Position numbers and translations under genes: made by a program
DNA from: Bacteroidaceae bacterium
GTDB lineage: Bacteria; Bacteroidota; Bacteroidia; Bacteroidales; Bacteroidaceae
Length of the DNA stretch: 39,913 bases
NCBI GenBank assembly: GCA_017559845.1
Contig: JAFYQQ010000062.1
Span: forward strand, 1 to 39,913
Direction of reading: 5' to 3'
Shown: positions 1 to 7,549 of the stretch, piece by piece
How positions within the stretch are numbered: position 1 is the stretch's first letter
How the letters are laid out: every line of letters starts with the position of its first letter
The notes under the pieces: generated by a model
The model's database searches: none
Seen by the model: the letters and a program-made list of their open reading frames with translations, nothing else
Told to the model about the DNA's origin: nothing

Positions 1-41
1 CAAGCACGTTGTATCAATTGAGGGAATGTTACATTTGCCAT
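1..41 (-). CDS. 5' end of a leftward gene, product unknown (partial)
   Basis: An ATG at 41 read leftward opens a frame that stays open to the window edge (MANVTFPQLIQRA). It is preceded by AAAAGGTAA and by a good TAnnTTTG box at 69-76, so a gene start is plausible. Only 13 codons are present and I do not recognise the product. The alternative is a chance open frame. Confidence 0.35.
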   Translation of the reverse strand, partial: MANVTFPQLIQRA

Positions 42-68
42 AAGCTTACCTTTTACGTATTCATACTA

Positions 69-76
69 CAAAGGTA
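69..76 (-). promoter_or_regulatory. Putative -7 box (TACCTTTG) for the gene leaving the window at 1
   Basis: The minus strand reads TACCTTTG, an exact match to the Bacteroidetes TAnnTTTG box, 27 nt before the ATG at 41. No clear -33 TTTG is seen 19-20 bp upstream. Confidence 0.4.
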
Positions 77-449
77 ACTTAAGCTTAATGTTTTTCATTC
101 ACTTTGGCGTGATTTTTTTATCTCATGGGCATTTCATAATCTTATTTTTGTTATTTGTTAATATTGCATTTTATCTTTTCTCGTCAATCGTACTGCAAAT
201 ATAGGGCAACTTTGTGGATTATCAGCCGAAAACTGACTTTTTTTCCTTTTATTTAACAGAGCAGAGGGAGAGATTAACGATTGTTAAAATTGCATGGGCT
301 GTTTTTTCACATTCGTTTACGTTGCATTTCCTGTTTGCAGACAGTTTGTCACGGGCAGAATCGGTTCCCATTTGTCGTTTTTTCCGTTTTTATTCCGTTC
401 CGCTGTCTAAAAGTAATGTGTAACGTGTGCTTATCTCAACATTTCTTCG

Positions 450-457
450 TAACTTTG
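450..457 (+). promoter_or_regulatory. -7 box (TAACTTTG) of rnpB
   Basis: TAACTTTG ends six bases before the predicted 5' end of RNase P RNA, the spacing expected if transcription starts at the mature end. A TGTG at 426-429, 20 bp upstream, is a weak match to the -33 TTTG. Confidence 0.6.
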
Positions 458-462
458 CCAAC

Positions 463-834
463 GACCAGCAGTAGGCCGGCTTGTCGCTGGCCATTTTTAT
501 GGCAAGAGGAAAGTCCGGGCAACGCAGGACATCCCGCTTCCTAACGAGAAGAGATTCGTGAGGGTCTGATCATGTAGAAGAAAATAACCGCCCCGCTTGT
601 CGGGGTAAGGGTGAGAAGGTGGGGCAAGAGCCTACCAGGCCGGTGGTGACATCGGTGCTGTGCATTCCGGGAGTTGAAAGTTCATGTATACCGGCGAACA
701 AACAGAGAAGGCGGTCCGTCTGAGCCGGAGGGTAGAACGATAGAGGTTCGTGGTGACACGGATCGTAGATAAATGACAGGCGTCCGTGCCGATGCGCGGA
801 AACAGAACCCGGCTTACAGGCCTGCTGCTGGTTT
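463..834 (+). ncRNA. rnpB: RNase P RNA (bacterial class A-like)
   Basis: Catalytic RNA of ribonuclease P, which removes 5' leaders from pre-tRNA. The diagnostic conserved blocks are present: GAGGAAAGTCCGGGC near 508-522 (CR I/P4) and ACAGAACCCGGCTTACAGGC near 802-821 (CR V/P4). The P1 helix pairs ACCAGCAGTAGGCC at 464-477 with the GGCC/TGCTGCTGGT end at 819-832. A T-run at 832-838 directly after P1 is the likely termination point. About 370 nt fits the family. It lies 47 bp upstream of the BrkB gene. Confidence 0.96.
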
Positions 835-852
835 TTTTCATTTTTTTCAGAT
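831..852 (+). terminator. rnpB 3' end: P1 helix followed by T-run
   Basis: The closing strand of P1 (ending GCTGGT at 832) is followed by seven T's at 832-838 and a second T-run at 841-847. The P1 helix plus U-tract can act as the intrinsic terminator. Read-through into the following BrkB gene is possible, because no separate promoter is obvious before 881. Confidence 0.55.
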
Positions 853-880
853 CAATGATTGACAACAAGGCTGTCCGTCC

Positions 881-2164
881 ATGATAAAGCTTGACAAACT
901 GGAACTTATATGGAATATTGACGAAACGTCCCTGAGCAAGGGGCGCAGATGGCTTTACCGTAGCCTGAAGTTTCTGATTATCATCATTGAAAGCTTTACC
1001 AAGGACAATCTGATGAACTTTGCATCGGCGCTGACCTATTCCAGCATGATGGCTGCCGTGCCCGTGCTGGCCATTGTGTTTGCCGTGGCAAGAGGGTTTG
1101 GGTTTGGCGAGTTGATAGAGGACAATGTGCGCGAATCCCTGCAGATGAATCCGGAACTGACAGAACATGTGCTTACGTTCATCGACTCCTATCTACAGAA
1201 CACGCACAGCGGAGTCTTCATCGGTGTGGGTCTGATAATGTTGCTGTACATCATCATCAGCCTCACCAGCAACATTGAGGTGGCATTCAATACCATCTGG
1301 CATGTGGGCAATTCGCGCAATGTCTACCGTAGGTTCACGGACTATGTGAGTGTATTCTTCCTTTTACCTATTGCCATCATCGTGTCCAGCGGTATCAGCC
1401 TTTTCCTCATGACCTTCAAGAGCATACTGCCCGATTTCCAGCTCGTCAGCCACACCATTCAGTCGCTGCTCAAGATTACGCCCAGTTTTCTGCTTACGAT
1501 TGCACTCATGCTCCTGTACAAGCTTATGCCGAACACACCGGTGAAGTTTAAGTATGTCATCATTCCCAGCATACTGGCAGCAGCGGTGTTCCATGGAGTA
1601 CAGATTTTTTATCTGCATTTCCAAATCAAGCTGAGCAGCTACAACGCCATATACGGTTCGTTTGCTGCCATCCCCTTCTTCATGCTCTGGCTTCAGATTT
1701 CATGGACAATCTGCCTTATCGGCGCAAGGATGTGCTATGCCGCACAGAATATGGAAGACTATGTGTTCGAGCGCAGCAGCCAACGCCTGAGCCGACGGTA
1801 CAGAGATGCCATCTGTCTGTTGCTCATGAGCCGGATATGCAAGAGGTTCGTTGCCGGGAATTCTCCTTTCTCGGCAAACACGCTGGCACGCGACACACAA
1901 TTGCCACAAAGCTTGGTGCGCCTGCTCCTGGAAGAACTGGTGCAGATGAGATTGCTTGTATCGTTCCATAACGAACGCGGAACGCAGACACACTATCTCC
2001 CAGCAATGGACATCAGTCACATGACAATAGACAAGGTGCTGAACCATATAGACTGCATGGGCACGGAAAGTCTATCCCGAAGATGGCAACTGAACACAAA
2101 GGAATGGGACACCCTGCGCAAATACAGAAACGCGCACAGAAACGCATTGTTGGTAGACATATAA
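881..2164 (+). CDS. YihY/BrkB-family inner membrane protein
   Basis: 427 residues. Family: YihY/virulence factor BrkB (UPF0761). About six hydrophobic segments lie between residues ~45 and ~290. The typical signatures are visible: the N-terminal 'ALTYSSMMAAVPVLAIVFA' around residue 50, the conserved 'YNAIYGSFAAIPFFMLWL' segment near 255, then 'WTICLIGA'. A soluble C-terminal part (~300-427) resembles the helix-turn-helix-like tail that Bacteroidetes members often carry. The substrate is unsettled; older names call it ribonuclease BN, which is not supported. It leads a rightward run followed by a 50-residue peptide (40 bp downstream) and an ABC-F protein. The ATG at 881 gives the expected short cytoplasmic N-terminus. 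Confidence 0.9.
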   Translation: MIKLDKLELIWNIDETSLSKGRRWLYRSLKFLIIIIESFTKDNLMNFASALTYSSMMAAVPVLAIVFAVARGFGFGELIEDNVRESLQMNPELTEHVLTFIDSYLQNTHSGVFIGVGLIMLLYIIISLTSNIEVAFNTIWHVGNSRNVYRRFTDYVSVFFLLPIAIIVSSGISLFLMTFKSILPDFQLVSHTIQSLLKITPSFLLTIALMLLYKLMPNTPVKFKYVIIPSILAAAVFHGVQIFYLHFQIKLSSYNAIYGSFAAIPFFMLWLQISWTICLIGARMCYAAQNMEDYVFERSSQRLSRRYRDAICLLLMSRICKRFVAGNSPFSANTLARDTQLPQSLVRLLLEELVQMRLLVSFHNERGTQTHYLPAMDISHMTIDKVLNHIDCMGTESLSRRWQLNTKEWDTLRKYRNAHRNALLVDI

Positions 2165-2204
2165 CACATAAAATTAACGCAATTATAACCTCATTATATC
2201 AAAT

Positions 2205-2357
2205 ATGGCATTGTATATTTTAATCGGATGGCTCGTTTTCCTGGCCATATTCTATCTGGCTGTATTCATAGAATTCGCCTATTACGAATATAACCTTCCA
2301 CAGAAGTTCCGCATCATCATGGAAGCCTTCACAGAGGAAGAGACAGAAGACGAATAA
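2205..2357 (+). CDS. 50-residue membrane peptide with acidic tail, unknown function
   Basis: An ATG at 2205 opens a frame of 50 codons ending TAA at 2357. The product has one hydrophobic helix (residues ~2-24: LYILIGWLVFLAIFYLAVF), a short basic/aromatic segment (YYEYNLPQKFR), and a strongly acidic end (TEEETEDE). It sits 40 bp after the BrkB gene and 32 bp before the ABC-F gene on the same strand, so it is likely co-transcribed. I do not recognise a family. The composition, clean membrane topology and fit into the gap argue for a real gene; no Shine-Dalgarno is seen, which is normal in Bacteroidetes. Confidence 0.6.
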   Translation: MALYILIGWLVFLAIFYLAVFIEFAYYEYNLPQKFRIIMEAFTEEETEDE

Positions 2358-2389
2358 TTCCCCACCCTATTATAACACAAACAAATAAT

Positions 2390-4024
2390 ATGATTTCAGC
2401 AGAGTCTCTTGCCGTTGAGTTCGGCGGCACCACACTTTTTAAGGACATATCATTCATTATCAACGAGAAGGACCGCATCGCCCTTATGGGAAGAAACGGT
2501 GCCGGAAAAAGTACCCTTCTGAAGATATTGGCAGGGGTGCGTCAGCCTACATCGGGAACCGTGAACATTCCCCGCGACTGCGTAGTGGCATATCTGCCCC
2601 AGCACCTCATGACCGAAGACGGGCGCACCGTCTTTGAAGAGGCCTCCCAGGCCTTTGCCCATTTGCGCGAAGTGGAAAAGGAAATTGAGCGCATGAACGA
2701 GGAACTCACACAACGCACTGATTACGAGAGCGACTCCTACATGCAACTCATAGAGCAGGTGAGCCAACTCAGCGAAAAGTTCTATGCCATTGACATGACC
2801 CACTTTGAAGAGAATGTAGAGAAGACACTCCTCGGTTTGGGATTTGAACGCTCCGATTTCAACAAGCCTACCAGCCAGTTCTCTGGTGGATGGCGCATGC
2901 GCATCGAATTGGCGAAACTACTGCTAAAGGATCCAGACGTTTTGTTGCTCGACGAGCCTACGAACCACCTCGACATAGACAGTATTCAATGGCTTGAGGA
3001 ATTCATCAAAACCTCTTCTAAGGCTGTGGTCGTCATCAGCCACGATCGCAAGTTCGTGGATATGATCACCAACCGTACAATAGAGGTCACCATGGGTCGC
3101 ATCTACGACTACAAGGCCACCTACAGCCACTACCTTGAACTGCGCAAAGAACGCCGTGAGCAACAACAGAAGCAATACGAAGAGCAGCAGAAGATGATTC
3201 AGGAGACGCGCGACTTCATCGAACGTTTCAAGGGTACCTATGCAAAGACACTCCAGGTGAAAAGCCGTGTCAAGATGCTCGAGAAACTTGAACTTGTAGA
3301 GGTGGACGAAGAAGACACATCGCGTCTGCGCCTCAAGTTCCCTCCCTCACCTCGTAGCGGCACATATCCAGTACAGGCAGATATGGTAGGCAAGTCTTTC
3401 GGTGACAAGCTAATCTTCCGCAACGCCTCATTCATGATTGAGCGCGGCGAAAAGGTGGCATTCGTGGGTCGAAACGGTGAAGGAAAGTCCACCATGGTCA
3501 AGTGCATCATGAACCAGTTTGAACATGACGGCACGCTCACCCTCGGCCACAACGTACAGATTGGTTATTTTGCCCAAAATCAGGCTTCCCTACTCGATGA
3601 GGAACTCACCGTGTTCCAAACCATTGACGATGTGGCCAAAGGAGATGTCCGTCTCAAAATTCGTGACATGCTCGGCGCATTCATGTTTGGCGGTGAGGAA
3701 AGTACAAAGAAGGTTAAAGTGCTCTCAGGTGGCGAACGCACACGCCTAGCCATCCTCAAACTTCTGCTCGAACCCGTCAACCTCCTTATCCTTGACGAGC
3801 CCACCAACCACCTCGATATGAAGACCAAGGACATACTCAAGCAGGCGCTCATCGACTTTGACGGCACACTCATCGTCGTCAGCCATGACCGCGACTTCCT
3901 AGACGGTCTCGTCACGAAAGTCTACGAATTCGGCAACCAACGCGTCCGCGAACACCTCTGCGGCATCTACGAATTCCTGGAAAATAAAAAGATGCAGAAC
4001 CTCCAAGAATTAGAAAAGAAGTAA
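2390..4024 (+). CDS. ABC-F family ATPase (ribosome-associated translation factor type)
   Basis: 544 residues, two ABC ATPase domains and no membrane domain, the ABC-F layout. Domain 1: Walker A GRNGAGKS (~34-41), signature SGGW (~165-168), Walker B VLLLDEP (~184-190), H-loop SHD (~217-219). A charged coiled linker of about 75 residues (~240-315, 'ERREQQQKQYEEQQK') matches the ribosomal P-site tRNA-interacting motif region. Domain 2: Walker A GRNGEGKS (~360-367), LSGGE (~445-449), Walker B LLILDEP (~465-471). Members such as EttA or Uup rescue or regulate translating ribosomes; a resistance role is possible but not indicated. It is the last gene of the rightward run. Confidence 0.93.
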   Translation: MISAESLAVEFGGTTLFKDISFIINEKDRIALMGRNGAGKSTLLKILAGVRQPTSGTVNIPRDCVVAYLPQHLMTEDGRTVFEEASQAFAHLREVEKEIERMNEELTQRTDYESDSYMQLIEQVSQLSEKFYAIDMTHFEENVEKTLLGLGFERSDFNKPTSQFSGGWRMRIELAKLLLKDPDVLLLDEPTNHLDIDSIQWLEEFIKTSSKAVVVISHDRKFVDMITNRTIEVTMGRIYDYKATYSHYLELRKERREQQQKQYEEQQKMIQETRDFIERFKGTYAKTLQVKSRVKMLEKLELVEVDEEDTSRLRLKFPPSPRSGTYPVQADMVGKSFGDKLIFRNASFMIERGEKVAFVGRNGEGKSTMVKCIMNQFEHDGTLTLGHNVQIGYFAQNQASLLDEELTVFQTIDDVAKGDVRLKIRDMLGAFMFGGEESTKKVKVLSGGERTRLAILKLLLEPVNLLILDEPTNHLDMKTKDILKQALIDFDGTLIVVSHDRDFLDGLVTKVYEFGNQRVREHLCGIYEFLENKKMQNLQELEKK

Positions 4025-4033
4025 ATTCTGGAG

Positions 4034-4048
4034 TTAGCTATAAGCTAA
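4034..4048. repeat. Short perfect inverted repeat after the ABC-F gene
   Basis: TTAGCT-ATA-AGCTAA lies ten bases after the ABC-F stop. It could fold as a 6-bp hairpin, but no T-run follows, so a terminator role is weak. Nothing else is seen in 4049-4199. Confidence 0.3.
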
Positions 4049-4199
4049 GAATTGTGAGTATTTTGCGACATAAGAAAGTATGTTCATAAAAGTTATACAA
4101 AATTCACAACTCATGGAACGCCGTTGAGAAAATACCATTTTTCAGCCGCGTAAAAATGTCACGACCGAGTCACAGACCCATTTAACCATCTCAAAAGGA

Positions 4200-4977
4200 G
4201 GCTTGGCGGCAGGCAGAGGAACAATCAGAGTTCCAACGTATCGGAAGCAAGTGGGGGAAAGGATGGCTGCAGAAGACTATCTGTAGTACAACGAAGTATT
4301 GTTTTCTGCCCACAGCCTGGGAATTGAAGGAAATTCCTATACCGTCAATGACACACAGGCGCTGAAGGAACTGGGACTTGGCGTGGTGCCGCAGAACAAG
4401 CCGTTGGTTGAGACCATGGAAATGCTGGACCACTTTCATGCGTACGAACAGATGCTTGCCACGCAAGACGAACCACTATCCGAGGAGTATATCCTTAATC
4501 TTCATGCCACACTCACAAAAAAACACCATTGCTTACCGCCATCCCGGAGCCAATCCCGGAGAATACACGACAATGGACATGGGGGCAGGAGATACATTGT
4601 TCGGCAATCACGAACAACTGATAAAGAGAGTACCCGACCTTCTTGAACACACCAACCGCGCCATTCAAAAGGGTTTGCCCCCGATGTTCATTGCCGCAAC
4701 TTTTCACGGCCACTTTATCTATCTGCATCCGTTCAGAGACGGGAACGGACGAATGGCCAGACTACTTTCCAACAAGATTCTTCTTCAAGCAGGGCATCCC
4801 GTTCTCATCATTACCCGCGAATCGAAAGAAGAATATATCCGCGCGTTGAAACTCTTTCACCGTGACAGCGCAGAATTCCTTGTTTCCTTCTTTTACCAAA
4901 GTGCCATGCGCAGGATGGAGAACGAGATAAAAGGGAAAGAGAAAAACACAAGAAAGAGCCTGACCTTCCTGTTCTAA
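4200..4977 (+). pseudogene. Fic-domain AMP-transferase, disrupted (premature stop and frameshift)
   Basis: Fic proteins AMPylate target proteins. The canonical active-site loop HPFRDGNGR is intact (coded near 4729-4755), and the N-terminal inhibitory motif S-L-G-I-E-G-N (S-x-x-x-E-G/N) is present near 4311-4331, which would make it an autoinhibited Fic. Two lesions break it. An in-frame TAG at 4284-4286 separates 'MAAEDYL' from 'YNEVLFSAHSLGIEGN'. A shift is needed at the A7 run 4517-4523, where '...LHATLTK' in one frame continues as 'NTIAYRHPGANPGEY' in the next. The last part then stays open to TAA at 4977. Upstream of ~4245 the homology fades and the N-terminus looks lost. A translated fragment from the downstream frame would keep the catalytic loop but lack the inhibitory helix. 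Confidence 0.75.
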
Positions 4978-4999
4978 CCTACCTCCACCGGGGACTTTC

Positions 5000-5012
5000 A
5001 AGCCTCCGGCTT
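5000..5012 (+). terminator. Weak hairpin after the Fic pseudogene
   Basis: AAGCC-TCC-GGCTT is followed by TATT, a small hairpin with a poor U-tract between the Fic remnant and the convergent mannanase gene. Confidence 0.3.
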
Positions 5013-5063
5013 TATTGTAGCCACACCAAAATGGCGTCTTTTATTTCTTCCAAATTGAGATGA

Positions 5064-5078
5064 CTGAAGTTACTTCAG
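5064..5078 (-). other. Hairpin enclosing the mannanase stop codon
   Basis: The minus strand reads CTGAAG-TAA-CTTCAG: a 6-bp perfect stem whose loop is exactly the stop codon. No T-run follows, so it is not a convincing intrinsic terminator. Confidence 0.4.
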
Positions 5079-6080
5079 GTGTCGGGCTCTCTTCAATTCA
5101 TCCAAGGTAAGAATCAGCGGATGGGCATAGACCGTTTTGATCCACTCCTTATCGTGGTCGCGGATGATGTCCGTGTGCCAGAGCATCCACCATGACCACA
5201 GGGTGCCGTCCTTGAAGCATTGTTCTGGAACGGGTAGACGGCCGCATTCGTGCAAGGGGATGAGACGGTTTCTCTCGCCATGCGTTTCCTTTACGGCATA
5301 GTAGAGTTTCTTGTCATTCTCGGTGGAATAGGAATCGGCGCCGGCTATGTCATAATAGGCTCTGCCGGGATTACACTCTGCCCGGAACTCACCGCTGTGA
5401 GGCAAAACCCAAATCAAGTTGTCCAGTTCCATCTCATTTGTATAATAGTCGTACATGGTACGCCAAAGTCTGATGAAATCTTCTGCCTCGCCCCTGCCAT
5501 ACCAGAACCAGCGTCCGTCGAATTCGTGCATAGGTCGCCAGAGCACAGGCACCTTGGCATCGCAGAGTAGCTTCAGCCAACGGCCAATACGTCTGAGATC
5601 GTCCCACACGGCATTGTACTCGGGCGTGCCCTCCACAAAGCATTGTTTTATGTCAATGGTTTGCTTGCTCTGCATATAACCCTCGCCCTTGGTGGGTGCG
5701 CCCCAATGCCACATGAGAGTGGGGATGCCTCCTTTACGGTACCATTCAATCACCAGTTGAATTTCATTGGCATTGTTGGCCTCAATCTGAAGGTCATGTC
5801 CCCTTACTGCAGGGTATTTCCCCGTAAGTTCGTATATATATTCCACCTCATCGAATCCCCAGGGCGACCACATCTGTCCGGAGAGGATTTTCCCCTGACG
5901 CTGATAAGCTAGCAGTTCTTTGAAAAGGCTACGAGCCTCGGGGGAGGCCTTCGGATTTGACAGTTTAGTGGCCTTACGTTCGCTACGGTTCCGTGCAGTC
6001 AAGGGCATGAGCGTAACTGAAGGAAAGGCAAATCCCAACATGATAACTATCAGACAAAGCTTGAGGCTATGTTTTTTCAT
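5070..6080 (-). CDS. Secreted glycoside hydrolase family 26 (beta-mannanase-like)
   Basis: 336 residues with a signal peptide (MKKHSLKLCLIVIMLGFAFP). The GH26 fold cuts beta-1,4-mannans and related glucans with retention of configuration. Both catalytic acids are visible: the acid/base Glu186 in WRPMHEFDG and the nucleophile Glu278 in PLHECG. The typical 'HWGAP' near 125 and 'GADSY' near 247 are also present. Length is normal for a single-domain GH26 with no carbohydrate-binding module. It starts 20 bp after the metallo-hydrolase stop and is probably co-transcribed with it. The TAA stop lies in the loop of a perfect CTGAAG/CTTCAG hairpin (5064-5078). Mannan is the likely substrate, but specificity within GH26 cannot be read directly. 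Confidence 0.92.
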   Translation of the reverse strand: MKKHSLKLCLIVIMLGFAFPSVTLMPLTARNRSERKATKLSNPKASPEARSLFKELLAYQRQGKILSGQMWSPWGFDEVEYIYELTGKYPAVRGHDLQIEANNANEIQLVIEWYRKGGIPTLMWHWGAPTKGEGYMQSKQTIDIKQCFVEGTPEYNAVWDDLRRIGRWLKLLCDAKVPVLWRPMHEFDGRWFWYGRGEAEDFIRLWRTMYDYYTNEMELDNLIWVLPHSGEFRAECNPGRAYYDIAGADSYSTENDKKLYYAVKETHGERNRLIPLHECGRLPVPEQCFKDGTLWSWWMLWHTDIIRDHDKEWIKTVYAHPLILTLDELKRARHLK

Positions 6081-6100
6081 ATTCGTTTTCTTTAAACGTC

Positions 6101-6922
6101 CTAATTCAAATCCACCGCCTCGCCTGTTCCGAGATAGGAGATGCGGCCAGGCATGAGGGTGTGGAGTTTTTCAAACTGCTCCACGCCAGTGCAATGCATG
6201 GTGTAATAGTGGCAACGGGGAAAGGCAAGGAGCGAGCTGGCCAAGTCATGGATATAACGTTCCTCGTCTTGCGGTGAGAGGCCGCTCTTCATCAGGTGCA
6301 TTCCGGCAAAGACATGGGTGGGAGGATGGCCTGCCAAACGAGTTGCCTCTTGCATTATCGCCACAATGCCGCAATGGGCACAGCCGGCAAAAAGGATGAT
6401 ATGCCCACCCTCTTCGAGCAGAAGGCTTTGTTCGTGGCCGAAAGAGTCGTTCTCGTGCTTGTCCGGGCCGTAGAGCAGGCGGTTGCCCGGAGGTGCCGTT
6501 TCTTTTTTCCTCCCGAGGGAAAATATTTTTCCTCCCGAGGGAAGTGAAAACACGCCCTGGCAAAAGTGTATTTGCGGATGATGTTCCAATGCGGAATCGA
6601 GTCCAATGAAATGCGGCCCCGTATCACGCAGGGAATAATGCGGCTCGAAAGCCTCGCAATGCGCATAGACGGGAGCATGCTCATTCCGGGCAAGAAAATG
6701 AGACAGGCCTCCGCCGTGGTCGTAATGCCCGTGCGAAAGGACCGCCCAATCCACTCGGTCCAAGTCAATACCCAAACGCGCGGCATTCTGGACAAAGAGG
6801 TCGCTCTGCCCCATGTCAAACAGGACTTGTTGTCCATTGCTTCTTTGGACATGAAGACTCAGACCGTGCTCTACCGGGAATCCGCAGCTACTGGTGTTCT
6901 CCACCAAAACGGTAATGCGCAT
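6101..6922 (-). CDS. Metallo-beta-lactamase-fold hydrolase (COG1237-like)
   Basis: 273 residues from the ATG at 6922 (MRITVLVENTS). Zinc-binding signature HGHYDHGGG around residues 65-73, plus downstream 'AGCAHCGIV' and 'AGMHL', a layout typical of COG1237 proteins (annotated as 7,8-dihydropterin-6-yl-methyl-...-phosphate synthase-like or simply MBL-fold hydrolases). True substrate unknown. An in-frame ATG at 6952 would add ten residues, but that codon lies inside the stem of the upstream gene's terminator, and family members begin near 'MxITVLVEN', so I prefer 6922. An internal 22-bp tandem duplication (6504-6547) codes the stretch around FSLPSGGKIFSLGRKK. GH26 follows 20 bp downstream. Confidence 0.82.
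   Translation of the reverse strand: MRITVLVENTSSCGFPVEHGLSLHVQRSNGQQVLFDMGQSDLFVQNAARLGIDLDRVDWAVLSHGHYDHGGGLSHFLARNEHAPVYAHCEAFEPHYSLRDTGPHFIGLDSALEHHPQIHFCQGVFSLPSGGKIFSLGRKKETAPPGNRLLYGPDKHENDSFGHEQSLLLEEGGHIILFAGCAHCGIVAIMQEATRLAGHPPTHVFAGMHLMKSGLSPQDEERYIHDLASSLLAFPRCHYYTMHCTGVEQFEKLHTLMPGRISYLGTGEAVDLN
6504..6547 (-). repeat. 22-bp tandem duplication inside the MBL-fold gene
   Basis: The 17-mer tttttcctcccgaggga occurs at 6504-6520 and again at 6526-6542, period 22. Because 22 is not a multiple of three, the two copies are read in different frames of the same open reading frame. The gene remains open through both. Confidence 0.7.
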
Positions 6923-6940
6923 ATAGGGGTGTTTTACGTG

Positions 6941-6976
6941 AAAAACCCGCATAACAGCTTTATGCTGTCACACGGG
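6941..6976 (-). terminator. Intrinsic terminator of the outer-membrane protein gene
   Basis: On the minus strand a 13-bp stem (CCCG...CAGC / GCTG...CGGG, three wobble pairs, loop ATAAA) spans 6976-6946 and is followed by TTTTT at 6945-6941. It sits 24 bp after the stop at 7000 and reaches into the upstream-extended frame of the MBL-fold gene. Confidence 0.75.
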
Positions 6977-6999
6977 CTTGTGTTTGAAAATTCTATTCT

Positions 7000-7497
7000 T
7001 TAAAAGAAGAAGCCGAAACCGACTTTCAGTCCCACAGTACTTCCCTCCGAGAACTTGTTCATACAAAGGTCGTAATAGAGGGCCGGCTCGATTGTAACAT
7101 ACTGATTGAGGAAGAAGCAGTATCCAACCTCGGGCGTAAGCTGTACATAATTGTGATTGGGAGCGCAGTGTTCATACTGCAATCCAATTCCCAAATAAAG
7201 ACCATTCTGCTCGATATAATAGCGTGTACCGGCACCAATCTGCACGTTGTTGACATCTGTTCCGTGCTTTACAAACTGGTGGTTATATCCGAAGCGGCCA
7301 TAGAGCATCCAATCGTCCACAACGAAGAAACCGCCTGTGGCCTGCATGCCGAAGGTTACCTTCTGAGCCTTGCTGTAAGAGAGGTTAAGACCGGTGAGCG
7401 AAGTGTTCAGATAAGAAGTGTACTGCTCGAACTGGGCAAACGCGCCCATTGAAATTACTGCAAACAGCAGTGTGAGAATCATTTTTTTCATACGCAT
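7000..7497 (-). CDS. Small outer-membrane beta-barrel protein
   Basis: 165 residues from the ATG at 7497 (MRMKKMILTLLFAVISMGAFAQ); another ATG two codons on (7491) is equally possible. Clear signal peptide ending AFAQ, then alternating amphipathic strands ('GFFVVDDWMLYGRFGYNHQF', 'YLGIGLQYEHC', 'GYCFFLNQYVTIEPALYYDLC') and a C-terminal aromatic strand ending GLKVGFGFFF, typical of an OmpW/OmpX-like porin-fold protein of 8 strands. The role in the envelope is unknown. The longer frame to 7545 overlaps the promoter and is rejected. It has its own promoter and terminator, so it is a monocistronic unit. Confidence 0.85.
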   Translation of the reverse strand: MRMKKMILTLLFAVISMGAFAQFEQYTSYLNTSLTGLNLSYSKAQKVTFGMQATGGFFVVDDWMLYGRFGYNHQFVKHGTDVNNVQIGAGTRYYIEQNGLYLGIGLQYEHCAPNHNYVQLTPEVGYCFFLNQYVTIEPALYYDLCMNKFSEGSTVGLKVGFGFFF

Positions 7498-7514
7498 TTC
7501 TTTTATTGGTTGCA

Positions 7515-7546
7515 CGAAATTAAGAAATATCGTCCGAATCACCAAA
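7515..7546 (-). promoter_or_regulatory. Promoter of the outer-membrane protein gene
   Basis: On the minus strand, TTTG (7546-7543), 20 bp, then TAATTTCG (7522-7515), one mismatch from TAnnTTTG. The 5' leader would be about 13 nt. It begins just four bases after the cstA stop. Confidence 0.5.
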
Positions 7547-7549
7547 TTT

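Larger units (their letters stand above)
42..462. other. Intergenic spacer before rnpB
   Basis: AT-rich spacer between the leftward gene start at 41 and RNase P RNA. Apart from the leftward -7 box at 69-76 and the rnpB promoter at 450-457 I see no gene. Two short open frames in this stretch (from 214 and 281) run into the RNA gene or lack any protein-like composition, and I do not call them. Confidence 0.5.

Noticed and set aside
214..544. Two short plus-strand frames before and into rnpB
   Set aside because: They overlap the RNase P RNA or lie in AT-rich spacer; no start signals or protein-like features.
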